Below are positions 46,687 through 55,495 of a stretch of 64,000 nucleotides of DNA, piece after piece. Source of the DNA: Peptoniphilus sp. ING2-D1G (lineage in GTDB: Bacteria > Bacillota > Clostridia > Tissierellales > Peptoniphilaceae); contig LM997412.1 of assembly GCA_000952975.1 (NCBI GenBank), positions 744,001-808,000 on the forward strand. Direction: 5' to 3'. The position numbers and the translations under genes were made by a program. Below the pieces are notes generated by a model. That model saw only the letters and a program-made list of their open reading frames with translations. It was not told the DNA's origin and made no database searches. The first letter of the stretch is position 1; every line of letters starts with the position of its first letter.

Positions 46687-49600
46687 TTATTTTACATCTT
46701 CTTGAGCTTGCATTCTCAAATAGTATTCATATCTTTCTTTAGCGTTTTCTTCTGCTAATTTATACAAATCTTCAGCTTTTTCCGGATGTAGCTTTTTAAG
46801 TGATGTGTATCTGACTTCTCCGTCAAGGAATTCCTGATATGATTTGGTAGGTTCTTTTGAGTCAAGAATGAATGGATTCTTACCTTCTTTTTTAAGCTCT
46901 GGATTGAATCTGTATAGGTGCCAATATCCTGTCTCAACAGCTTTCTTTTCTTCTTCGATTGAGAATCCCATTCCAAGCTTAATTCCATGTGAAATACATG
47001 GAGCATAACATATTACTAATGATGGTCCATCGTATGCTTCGGCCTCTTTCAATGCTTTAAGAGCTTGATTCATATCTGCCCCTAAAGCTATTTGAGCAAC
47101 ATATACATAGCCATAAGTAGCAGCCATCATTCCAAGGTCTTTTTTCTTAGTAGCTTTTCCTGCTGCGGCAAATTGTGCAATTGCTCCTGTAGGAGTAGCT
47201 TTTGATGCTTGTCCTCCTGTATTTGAATAAATTTCAGTGTCAAGTACAAGGACATTCAAGTTTTCTCCTGAAGCAAGTACATGGTCTAATCCGCCATAAC
47301 CTATATCATATGCCCATCCGTCTCCGCCTACTATCCATTGAGTTTTCTTTATTAAGAATTTATCAAGAGATTTTATTTCATCAAGTATTTTTCTTGCTTT
47401 TTCATCTTCAACACTTTCAGAAAGAATTGGCAAAATTTTTGCGGTTGTTTCCTTTGATGCTTTAAAATCTCCCTTATTTTCTATCCATTCTTTGAATAAG
47501 TCATTCAGTTCACTATCTAAACTCAAATTTAAGAATTGTTTCATGAGGATTTCTATTCTATCTCTGCTTTGATGTTGCGAGATTGCCATACCATATCCAT
47601 ATTCGGCATTATCTTCAAACAAGGAGCTTGCCCAAGATGGTCCTGTTCCTTCGCTATTTGTACAATAGGGCATAGATGGTGCGGAAGCTCCCCAAATGGA
47701 TGTACAACCTGTGGCATTGGCTATGCTCAATCTATCTCCAAATAATTGTGTTAATAATTTAATGTATGGTGTTTCACCACATCCTGCACACGCGCCTGAA
47801 AATTCAAGGTATGGTTGGAAAAATTGTGAATTTTTTATGTTGTTTGGCTCAAAATTTTCATGTTTTGATTTCACGGTCATTGCAAAATCCCAATTTTTTG
47901 ACTGAACTTCATATTCTTTTTCAAAGGGCGTCATTATCAAAGCTTTTTCCTTTGCAGGGCAAACTTGAGCACAGTTTCCGCATCCTGTACAGTCAAGAGG
48001 CGAAATTTGAATTCTGTATTCAAGTCCTTCAGTTCCTTTGCCAATAGCTTTTTTAGTTTCAAAGCTTTCAGGTGCATTTTTCTTTTCTTCTTCATCAAGC
48101 AAGAAAGGTCTTATTACTGCATGAGGACAAACTAATGAACATCTGTTACATTGAATGCAATTTTCAATTTGCCATTGAGGAACATCTACTGCTATTCCTC
48201 TTTTTTCATATTTTGATGTTCCTGAAGGGAATGTTCCGTCAACATGTGCTACGAATTTTGAAACAGGAAGATCATTTCCTTCTTGTCTTGTCATTGGCAC
48301 CAAAATGTCATTGATGAATTCAGAAGCGCCTTCAATAGCGTGATCTTCCGCTGTATCTAAGTTTTTCCATTCTTCTTTAACTTCCACTTTGTGAAGAGCC
48401 TTGATACCTTCATCTACAGCTTTATTATTCATTTGAACAATATTGTCGCCCTTTGCTCCATATTCGGCTTGAATAGCATCTTTTAAATATTTAATCGCTT
48501 CTTCAAGAGGAAGTACTTCTGAAAGCTTAAAGAACGCAGACTGCATAATCATGTTGGTTCTTCCGCCAAGCCCTACTTCTGCAGCAATCTTTGTAGCATT
48601 TATAGTATATAATTCAATTTCATTATCTGCGATATATTTTTTTAATTTATTGGGTAAATTTTCGTCTAATTCTTCATCGTTCCAATTGGTATTAAGTAAA
48701 AATTTACCTCCCTTTTTTAAGCCCTTTAACAAATCGTAGTTGTGTACATAAGATTGTTTAGAGCAAGATATAAAATCAGCCTCTGTCAATAGATAAGTAG
48801 ATGTTATTTTATGATCCCCAAATCTTAAATGAGATATAGTAACCCCGCCTGATTTTTTCGAGTCATAATCAAAATATCCTTGAGCATACATATCTGTATT
48901 GTCTCCGATTATTTTTATTGCGGATTTGTTTGCTCCTACTGTTCCATCTGAACCGAATCCCCAGAATTTACATCTTATAGTTCCTTCCGGTTCTGTGTTG
49001 ATGTGTTCTTCTATTTTTAATGAAAGATTTGTTACGTCATCTTCTATTCCTATTGTGAAATTGCCCTTTGGATTTTCCATATCCAAGTTTTTAAATACTG
49101 CAAAAATTTGAGCGGGAGTAGTGTCTTTTGAACCTAATCCATATCTTCCGCCAACTATTTTCGGAGCATTTTCTACATCATAGAAAGTATCTCTTACGTC
49201 TAAATATAAGGGTTCTCCTATTGAGCCTTTTTCTTTGGTTCTATCCAAAACAGCAATTTTTTTAACTGTTTTAGGAATTTTTGCCAATAAATGTTTTTTA
49301 GAAAAAGGTCTATATAGATGAACTTTAAGAACCCCGGTTTTTTCGCCTTTAGCATTTAAATAATCTACTACTTCTTCAATTGTTTCTGTTACAGAGCCCA
49401 TTGCCACTATTATCTTATCGGCATTTTCATCTCCGTAATAATTAAATAATTCATATTTTCTTCCTGTTAATTCAGAAATTTTTCCCATGTATTCATCGAC
49501 AATATCTACTATATCTTCGTAATATTTATTGGATGCTTCTACTTCTTGGAAATATATGTCAGGATTTTGAGCTGAGCCTCTGATGACTGGAGAATTAGGA

Positions 49601-50226
49601 TTAAGCGCTCTTTGTTTGAACTCTTTTACCGCATCGGTATCCAATAATCCCTTTAAGCCTTCATAATCAAGTACTTCAATTTTTTGAATTTCATGTGAAG
49701 TTCTAAATCCATCAAAGAAATGAACAAAGGGAACCCTTCCCTTTATCGCAGATAAATGGGCAACTGCAGCCATGTCCATTGCTTCTTGTACAGAATTTGA
49801 AGCAAGCAAAGCAAATCCCGTAGCACGTGCAGCCATTACATCCTGATGATCTCCGAAAATGCTAAGAGCGTGCGAAGATAATGCACGTGCTGCAACGTGA
49901 AATACAGCTGGAAGGAGTTCTCCAGCCATTTTATACATATTAGGTATCATCAGTAAAAGTCCTTGAGATGCTGTAAATGTCGATGTCAGCGAACCTGCTT
50001 GCAAAGCTCCGTGAACTGCACCTGCAGCGCCTGCTTCTGATTGTAATTCTTTTACCATTACTTCTTGATCAAATATATTCTTTCTACCATGAGCTGCCCA
50101 TGCATCTACATGTTCAGCCATAGGTGAAGATGGTGTTATAGGATAAATACATGCTATATCTGAAAACGCATAAGCAACATGAGATGCAGCTTCGTTTCCA
50201 TCCATCGTTTTAAAAATCTTTCCCAT
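46687..50226 (-). CDS. nifJ: Pyruvate:ferredoxin (flavodoxin) oxidoreductase
   Basis: A 1179-residue single-chain enzyme that oxidises pyruvate to acetyl-CoA, CO2 and reduced ferredoxin. Domains in order: TPP pyrimidine-binding (about 1-230), CoA/transketolase C-like, gamma domain, a two-cluster ferredoxin domain (CIQCNRCSLVC and CTGCGNCAQVC), and the TPP domain with CAGCGETPY and DTEIYSNTGGQ, which binds the proximal cluster. Length and order match the family. It is monocistronic, with a strong promoter and terminator, which fits a central fermentative enzyme. Confidence 0.97.
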   Translation of the reverse strand: MGKIFKTMDGNEAASHVAYAFSDIACIYPITPSSPMAEHVDAWAAHGRKNIFDQEVMVKELQSEAGAAGAVHGALQAGSLTSTFTASQGLLLMIPNMYKMAGELLPAVFHVAARALSSHALSIFGDHQDVMAARATGFALLASNSVQEAMDMAAVAHLSAIKGRVPFVHFFDGFRTSHEIQKIEVLDYEGLKGLLDTDAVKEFKQRALNPNSPVIRGSAQNPDIYFQEVEASNKYYEDIVDIVDEYMGKISELTGRKYELFNYYGDENADKIIVAMGSVTETIEEVVDYLNAKGEKTGVLKVHLYRPFSKKHLLAKIPKTVKKIAVLDRTKEKGSIGEPLYLDVRDTFYDVENAPKIVGGRYGLGSKDTTPAQIFAVFKNLDMENPKGNFTIGIEDDVTNLSLKIEEHINTEPEGTIRCKFWGFGSDGTVGANKSAIKIIGDNTDMYAQGYFDYDSKKSGGVTISHLRFGDHKITSTYLLTEADFISCSKQSYVHNYDLLKGLKKGGKFLLNTNWNDEELDENLPNKLKKYIADNEIELYTINATKIAAEVGLGGRTNMIMQSAFFKLSEVLPLEEAIKYLKDAIQAEYGAKGDNIVQMNNKAVDEGIKALHKVEVKEEWKNLDTAEDHAIEGASEFINDILVPMTRQEGNDLPVSKFVAHVDGTFPSGTSKYEKRGIAVDVPQWQIENCIQCNRCSLVCPHAVIRPFLLDEEEKKNAPESFETKKAIGKGTEGLEYRIQISPLDCTGCGNCAQVCPAKEKALIMTPFEKEYEVQSKNWDFAMTVKSKHENFEPNNIKNSQFFQPYLEFSGACAGCGETPYIKLLTQLFGDRLSIANATGCTSIWGASAPSMPYCTNSEGTGPSWASSLFEDNAEYGYGMAISQHQSRDRIEILMKQFLNLSLDSELNDLFKEWIENKGDFKASKETTAKILPILSESVEDEKARKILDEIKSLDKFLIKKTQWIVGGDGWAYDIGYGGLDHVLASGENLNVLVLDTEIYSNTGGQASKATPTGAIAQFAAAGKATKKKDLGMMAATYGYVYVAQIALGADMNQALKALKEAEAYDGPSLVICYAPCISHGIKLGMGFSIEEEKKAVETGYWHLYRFNPELKKEGKNPFILDSKEPTKSYQEFLDGEVRYTSLKKLHPEKAEDLYKLAEENAKERYEYYLRMQAQEDVK

Positions 50227-50269
50227 AAAAACCTCCCAATTTCTATTTCATTATTCCCACTTTAACTTT

Positions 50270-50298
50270 ATTATAATTCCTTAAAAATTAAAAATCAA
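50270..50298 (-). promoter_or_regulatory. nifJ promoter
   Basis: TTGATT (50293-50298), a 17-base spacer and TATAAT (50270-50275) on the minus strand, 44 bases before the nifJ start codon. GGGAGG lies just before the ATG. Confidence 0.8.
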
Positions 50299-50333
50299 TG
50301 TTTACAAGCTTTTCCTCGATAAAATAATAAAAT

Positions 50334-51266
50334 TTACGAGTTTTTATCATGTTTTTTATAATTTATTATTTTAGAATTTAGTTCAAGAGCTGCGTTTATT
50401 CCAATTTCTTTTTGTTTAAAGGCCTTTGTTGCCATTTCAACAATAAGAGCGTTATGTCTTCCGGGTCTTACAGGTATGTTGTACTCAACTATTTTTTTGT
50501 TTAGTATCTCTTTGTAATGATCTTCTATGCCGAGCCTTTCATATTCTTTATTTTTATCCCATTTTTCAAGATTTACTATTATATCTACATCTTTGGAGCC
50601 CATGACAGATCCGACACCGAATGTGCTTTGAACGTCTATTATTCCCACTCCTCTTAACTCCATAAAGTATTTTGTTATGGGAGGAGATGTCCCTATTAGT
50701 CTATCTCCGAATTTCTTGATTATTACGGAATCATCAGAAATTAGCCTTGAACCTCTGGATATTAAATCCAAAGCGGTCTCTGATTTTCCTATTCCGCTTT
50801 CCCCTGTTATTAATACTCCTACGCCAAATACATCTAAAAGCACTCCGTGTATCCTTGTGACAGGTGCAAGCTCAAATTCAAAGTAGTTTTTAAATTTTGT
50901 GCTGAAATTAAAAAAGTTTTCCTTAGTGCTAAATAGACTTATATTTGCTTGTTTAACAAATTCAATTATTTCTTCAAAAACTTCATTATTTGATAAAAAT
51001 ATTATTGCAGGAATTTTATAATTTGAAAATTGTTGCATTAAAGCAAATCTCGATTCACTGTTCTGTTCGTCTATAAAATACCATTCTTGTTGATCAATTA
51101 CTAAAATTTTGTTCGATGCTAATTCCACATGGTGCCCCACCAATTGCAGTCCCGGCTTATTCAAATTAGAAGATATAATTTTTACATTTTCATAATCTGA
51201 TGATAAATAAACAATTTCTATATTTAAATCTTCCACAATTTTTTTTAATTTTATATTATCATTCAT
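50334..51266 (-). CDS. hprK: HPr kinase/phosphorylase
   Basis: HprK (310 residues) phosphorylates and dephosphorylates HPr at Ser46, the carbon catabolite switch of Firmicutes. The P-loop is GESGIGKSE (about 154-162); ELRGVGIIDVQSTFGVG and IPVRPGRHNALIVE are characteristic. Its ATG overlaps the uvrC stop codon by one base (TAATG). Confidence 0.96.
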   Translation of the reverse strand: MNDNIKLKKIVEDLNIEIVYLSSDYENVKIISSNLNKPGLQLVGHHVELASNKILVIDQQEWYFIDEQNSESRFALMQQFSNYKIPAIIFLSNNEVFEEIIEFVKQANISLFSTKENFFNFSTKFKNYFEFELAPVTRIHGVLLDVFGVGVLITGESGIGKSETALDLISRGSRLISDDSVIIKKFGDRLIGTSPPITKYFMELRGVGIIDVQSTFGVGSVMGSKDVDIIVNLEKWDKNKEYERLGIEDHYKEILNKKIVEYNIPVRPGRHNALIVEMATKAFKQKEIGINAALELNSKIINYKKHDKNS

Positions 51267-53110
51267 TACTTACTCCTAAAATAATCATAAATCGATTGGG
51301 CTGACTTTTTGTTCATTGATTTTACCTCAAGAAGTTCTTCAAGTGAAGCTTCTTTTATTTTCGTTATAGATTTAAAATGGTTCATAAGTTCTAATTTTCT
51401 TTTAGGTCCTATATTTTTTATGTCATCAAGTTCAGATTTAAAAATATTTTTTGCTCTAAGCGATCTGTGGTAATTTATTGCAAATCTATGTGCTTCCTCT
51501 TGAATTTTAAAAATCATTTTAAAGGCGGAAGAGTTAATGGTGAGATTGAACTCTCTATTGTCATAGATAATACCTCTTGTGTTGTGAAAATCATCTTTAA
51601 CTAAACCGCAAACAGGTATGTCAAGCTTTAATTCGTCTATTACTTCTTTAGCGATATTTACCTGTCCCTTACCGCCGTCCATCATTATAAGGTCCGGCAA
51701 TCTTGAAAAAGAAGAATCAATTTTAGATTCTATTTCTTTAATCCCCCTTGTAAATCTCCTTAAAAGCACTTCTTTAAGTGAACCATAATCATCTGCACCT
51801 TTAACAGTTTTTATTTTAAACTTTCTGTAGTCGCTTTTTTTAGGCATTCCATCTTCAAATACTACCATTGATCCAACTGATTCAATTCCATAAGTATTTG
51901 ATATATCATAGGCTTCAATTCTTTTTGGGATTTTGTCAAGGTTTAGAGTATCTTTAATATCATTAAGGGCTTTTATATTGGAATTGATTTTTTTTCTATA
52001 CCTATCTGCATATTTATCCAACATATCAATGGCATTTTTCTTTACAAGTTTTAATAGATCTAAATTTTCTCCTCTTTTCGGTTCAATAATTTTTACTTTC
52101 GAATTTTTCTTTTTAGATAAAAATTTTTCCAAAACCTCTACATCTTCCGGTTCCTTTTCAATGATTATTTCCTTGGGAATAAATGCAGATCCCCCGTAAA
52201 ACTGTTTTATAAACGCATTAGCGAGTTTAGAATTGTCATTGTTAAAATAATCTCGTAAAAAATAATGTTCTCGTCCAATTATTTTGCCACTTCTGATGAA
52301 AAAAACTTGAACTATTGCTTCCTCTATTCCTCTTGCCATAGCTACAACATCCTTGTTTTCTGAAAGATCCGTATTGGTTATTATTTGTTTTTCATTTAAC
52401 AAATTAAGGGATTCAATATTATCTCTAATCTCGGCTGCATCTTCAAACCTAAGTTCATCTACGGCCTTACCCATATCTTGTTTTAAATCATCAATTATTT
52501 TTAAGTCTTTTCCAGATAGAAATTTTCTTATTTCATTTATCATGTCATTGTATTTATTTTCATTTACGTTGAATTGACATGGTCCCATGCATCTGTTTAT
52601 AAAATAATTTAAACATGGTCTGCTTAAAGACGGATTTTTATCGAAATTTAAAGAGCAAGTTCTCAATTTATAAATTTTACTGAAGATTTCTATTGCGTTA
52701 TTCACTGCGTTTGCATTTGGATAGGGACCGAAGTATTCCGAGTTATCTTTTAAAATTCTTCTCGTTTTTAGAACTCTGGGGTATTTTTCATTTACAATTT
52801 TTATATAAGGGTACTGTTTATCATCTCTTAATAAGATATTGTATTTTGGATTGTTATCTTTTATTAAGTTATTTTCCAATATAAGAGACTCAATTTCATT
52901 CTTTACGATTATATATTCAAAATCAGTTATATTATCAACCATGGATTTTACTTTTAAGCTTGAGTTTCCATAACTACCGAAATATTGTCTAACTCTATTT
53001 TTTAATGATTTAGCTTTGCCTATATATATTATATTGTCATTTTTATCCTTCATTAAATAAACTCCCGGCAAATCCGGAAGCTTTTTTAATTTGTCTTCTA
53101 AAAAAAACAA
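51266..53110 (-). CDS. uvrC: Excinuclease ABC subunit C
   Basis: UvrC (614 residues) makes both incisions of nucleotide excision repair. A GIY-YIG nuclease domain (GVYLMKDKNDNIIYIGKAK, about 15-33), a UvrB-binding UVR motif (about 200-235), an RNase H-like domain (EAYDISN, MDGGKGQV) and a helix-hairpin-helix end are all present. It starts with TTG at 53110 after GAGGTG. No SOS box is seen upstream. Confidence 0.97.
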   Translation of the reverse strand: MFFLEDKLKKLPDLPGVYLMKDKNDNIIYIGKAKSLKNRVRQYFGSYGNSSLKVKSMVDNITDFEYIIVKNEIESLILENNLIKDNNPKYNILLRDDKQYPYIKIVNEKYPRVLKTRRILKDNSEYFGPYPNANAVNNAIEIFSKIYKLRTCSLNFDKNPSLSRPCLNYFINRCMGPCQFNVNENKYNDMINEIRKFLSGKDLKIIDDLKQDMGKAVDELRFEDAAEIRDNIESLNLLNEKQIITNTDLSENKDVVAMARGIEEAIVQVFFIRSGKIIGREHYFLRDYFNNDNSKLANAFIKQFYGGSAFIPKEIIIEKEPEDVEVLEKFLSKKKNSKVKIIEPKRGENLDLLKLVKKNAIDMLDKYADRYRKKINSNIKALNDIKDTLNLDKIPKRIEAYDISNTYGIESVGSMVVFEDGMPKKSDYRKFKIKTVKGADDYGSLKEVLLRRFTRGIKEIESKIDSSFSRLPDLIMMDGGKGQVNIAKEVIDELKLDIPVCGLVKDDFHNTRGIIYDNREFNLTINSSAFKMIFKIQEEAHRFAINYHRSLRAKNIFKSELDDIKNIGPKRKLELMNHFKSITKIKEASLEELLEVKSMNKKSAQSIYDYFRSK

Positions 53111-53119
53111 TAAATCACC

Positions 53120-54880
53120 TCATGATATTTTTCTTGTTGCGTATTTCAACCATTCTCTTTCATTATCATTCAAGTAAGAACATAATTTTTCATATACTTC
53201 TGCATGATATTTATTTAAGAGATCTATTTCATCTTTGTTCAGATAACTAACGTCAATTGCATCTAAATCTATTGGTGCATATGAAATGGTATTTAATTTC
53301 AAAAATGTACCGCTTTCGTTTTTTACATCTTCTACTACTTCAATGACATTTTCTGTTCTTATGCCATGTTTGCCTTCTTTGTAAATTCCGGGTTCATTTG
53401 AAAATATCATCCCGACTTTTAGTTCATTACCTGTTGATTTCGGACCAAGAGTTGGAGGAGTTTCATGAACTCCCGATACGTATCCGATTCCATGGCCTGT
53501 ACCACATTTATAATCATAACGATACTTCCAAATAGGTGCTCTGGCTATAGCATCCAGTTGCCTATCATCTGTTCCCTTCAAAAATACTGTTCCCATCAAT
53601 GCCAGATGAGACTTCAACACATAGGTAAAATCAATTTTTTCCTCTTCTCTCAATTCACTTAAAACGATGGTTCTTGTAATATCTGTTGTGCCATCAATAT
53701 ATTGTCCGCCTGAATCCACTAACAAAAACCCTCTATTTTGTAGTTGTGTACTTTTATTCTTAGTGGCACTATAGTGCATCATTGCAGCATTTGGCCCATA
53801 GGCGGATATTGTATCAAAACTGGGTTCGATAAAATCTTCTTGCATCTTTCTGAATTCCAAAAGCTTTTTAGAAACTTCATATTCATTATATTTGCTAATA
53901 TCTTTTTGAGTTTTCAACCAATAAATAAACTTACTAAGGGCAACACCGTCTTTGATATAAGCGTTTTTTTGATTTTTAAGCTCAATTTTATTTTTTATTG
54001 ATTTTAGGTTTGAACTTATATCCCTTCCCCTTATTACAGTATTTGAGCTGTTAATTTTACTGTAAAGTTTCCTATTCATCCTGTTGACATTGATGTATAT
54101 TTTTTTATTTTTATAATTTGCCACATAATCAAAAATTTCATCGTAATTCTTGATTATACAAAATTTTTCAAGTTCATTTTTTACTATTTCATTTATTTTT
54201 GAATTATCTATAAACAGATATGTTCGTTTTTGTTCGATTATTGCATAGGAAATTACTACAGGAGTATTTTCAATATCGTTTGCTCTAATGTTGAAAATCC
54301 AAGCAATATCATCAAGTCCGTTTAATATAGTCAAGTCGGCTTTCTTTTTATACAGCTCTTCTCTGATTTGATCAACCTTTTCTTTAGAACTGAGTCCTGC
54401 ATATTTTATATCATGTAAAAACACCATTGAGTTGCTGAGTTCAGGTCTATCTGTCCATAAATTGCTGATTAAGTCCGCATCTACTATTTTTATTTTTTTA
54501 TCGGACAGTAGGCTTTCAAGCTCTTCATAATTGCTTTGTAAATAATATTTTGCATTTAAACCCACTACAGAGTTAGGGGTTAAATTATCCTTTAACCATT
54601 CATTTAATGTAGGATAACCTTCAATTCCCATTTTCATCAAAGAAAATCCTGTGTTTCGTATTTCATTTTCGGCTTGTATAAAATATCTGCCATCAGTCCA
54701 CAATAAAGCCATATCTTTTGTAATAAGTGCCGTACCTTGAGAACCGCTAAATCCTGTAACAAATTTTCTTTCTTTAAAATGTTCAGGTAAATATTCAGAT
54801 CCATGTGGATCTAATGTAGGGATAATGTATGCGTCTATATTATGTTCTTTCATCGTTTCTCTAATTTTATCTAAAATCAT
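53120..54880 (-). CDS. Xaa-Pro aminopeptidase (M24 family, long form)
   Basis: A 586-residue aminopeptidase P with two N-terminal creatinase-like domains (about 1-310) and a C-terminal pita-bread metallopeptidase. Metal ligands are visible: Asp in VDSGGQYIDGTTDIT (two), His in GTGHGIG, Glu in SNEPGIY and Glu in GIRTENV. This long form resembles eukaryotic XPNPEP1 and is common in clostridia. It releases N-terminal residues before proline. First gene of the pepP-uvrC-hprK run. Confidence 0.92.
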   Translation of the reverse strand: MILDKIRETMKEHNIDAYIIPTLDPHGSEYLPEHFKERKFVTGFSGSQGTALITKDMALLWTDGRYFIQAENEIRNTGFSLMKMGIEGYPTLNEWLKDNLTPNSVVGLNAKYYLQSNYEELESLLSDKKIKIVDADLISNLWTDRPELSNSMVFLHDIKYAGLSSKEKVDQIREELYKKKADLTILNGLDDIAWIFNIRANDIENTPVVISYAIIEQKRTYLFIDNSKINEIVKNELEKFCIIKNYDEIFDYVANYKNKKIYINVNRMNRKLYSKINSSNTVIRGRDISSNLKSIKNKIELKNQKNAYIKDGVALSKFIYWLKTQKDISKYNEYEVSKKLLEFRKMQEDFIEPSFDTISAYGPNAAMMHYSATKNKSTQLQNRGFLLVDSGGQYIDGTTDITRTIVLSELREEEKIDFTYVLKSHLALMGTVFLKGTDDRQLDAIARAPIWKYRYDYKCGTGHGIGYVSGVHETPPTLGPKSTGNELKVGMIFSNEPGIYKEGKHGIRTENVIEVVEDVKNESGTFLKLNTISYAPIDLDAIDVSYLNKDEIDLLNKYHAEVYEKLCSYLNDNEREWLKYATRKIS

Positions 54881-54945
54881 TATATCATCTCCATTATAAA
54901 TAACATTTTACTACATCCTGAGAAATATTTAAAACATTCAAAAAT

Positions 54946-54976
54946 TAAACACCTACATATGTAGGTGTTTTTATAC
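54946..54976 (-). terminator. Terminator downstream of spoVG (also before pepP)
   Basis: A perfect 12-bp palindromic stem (54946-54957 with 54958-54969) with T-rich tails on both strands. It lies about 90 bases after the spoVG stop. No other gene lies between, so it most likely ends the spoVG transcript. Confidence 0.75.
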
Positions 54977-55011
54977 ATGGATATAATTAATAAAATCAAT
55001 AGGATTGCACA

Positions 55012-55051
55012 ATTGTATAATTTAAAAGAGAGTTCTCTTTTAAATTATACA
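55012..55051. repeat. Long AT-rich palindrome after spoVG
   Basis: Arms 55012-55030 and 55033-55051 are perfectly complementary over 19 bases with a two-base centre. It begins 6 bases after the spoVG stop codon on the minus strand and is not followed by a T run there, so it is not a classical terminator. It may protect the spoVG mRNA 3' end or be a protein-binding site. Confidence 0.8.
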
Positions 55052-55056
55052 AAATA

Positions 55057-55335
55057 TTATTCTTCTTCAGATTCTTCTTCCTTAAGAATCTCATCATATT
55101 TAGCAAAGACAGCATCCTCTACCATTTTTCTTGCTTCAGAATTTATTGGATGAGCAATGTCTCTGAATTCACCGTTAGGTAATTTTCTGCTTGGCATAGC
55201 AATGAACAGTGATTCAGCCCCTTCAATTATCTTAATATCATGAATAACGATTTGATCATCAAATGTAACGGACACAATTGCCTTCATTTTTCCTTCATCA
55301 GGTAATTTTCTAATTCTAACGTCAGTAATGTTCAC
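55057..55335 (-). CDS. spoVG: SpoVG family RNA/DNA-binding regulator
   Basis: SpoVG (92 residues) is a small nucleic-acid-binding regulator. [46 protein letters not shown] and the acidic C-terminus are typical. It starts with GTG at 55333-55335 after AAAGGAGGG. No other sporulation gene is visible; spoVG is also widespread in non-sporulating Firmicutes, where it regulates virulence and metabolism. Confidence 0.95.
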   Translation of the reverse strand: MNITDVRIRKLPDEGKMKAIVSVTFDDQIVIHDIKIIEGAESLFIAMPSRKLPNGEFRDIAHPINSEARKMVEDAVFAKYDEILKEEESEEE

Positions 55336-55362
55336 TATCGATCCCTCCTTTATCTTCTTTTC

Positions 55363-55391
55363 ATTATACTATAATTAAAACATTTTGTATA
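55363..55391 (-). promoter_or_regulatory. spoVG promoter
   Basis: TATACA (55386-55391), 17 bases, TATAAT (55363-55368) on the minus strand, 27 bases before the start codon. Confidence 0.65.
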
Positions 55392-55445
55392 TTTTTTTAT
55401 GACATCTTTGATATTATGTTGAAAACACTTTTTTTATAAAAAATC

Positions 55446-55466
55446 TTGACATAAATGATATAATAA
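55446..55466 (+). promoter_or_regulatory. murC promoter (extended -10)
   Basis: TGATATAAT (55456-55464) is a TGn extended -10 element. A perfect TTGACA (55446-55451) lies only 7 bases before the -10, too close to act as its -35. The whole stretch is nearly identical to the miaB upstream region. Confidence 0.55.
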
Positions 55467-55495
55467 ATTTTAGTTAAATATACATTGGAGGAATT

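Noticed and set aside
47202-49111. Several open frames on the plus strand opposite nifJ
   Set aside because: They are antisense shadows of a fully conserved enzyme, without ribosome binding sites or recognisable domains.
50310-50345. Hairpin around the hprK end with CTCG/CGAG arms
   Set aside because: On the minus strand it is not followed by a T run and the stem is mostly A-T with a mismatch, so I do not call a terminator.
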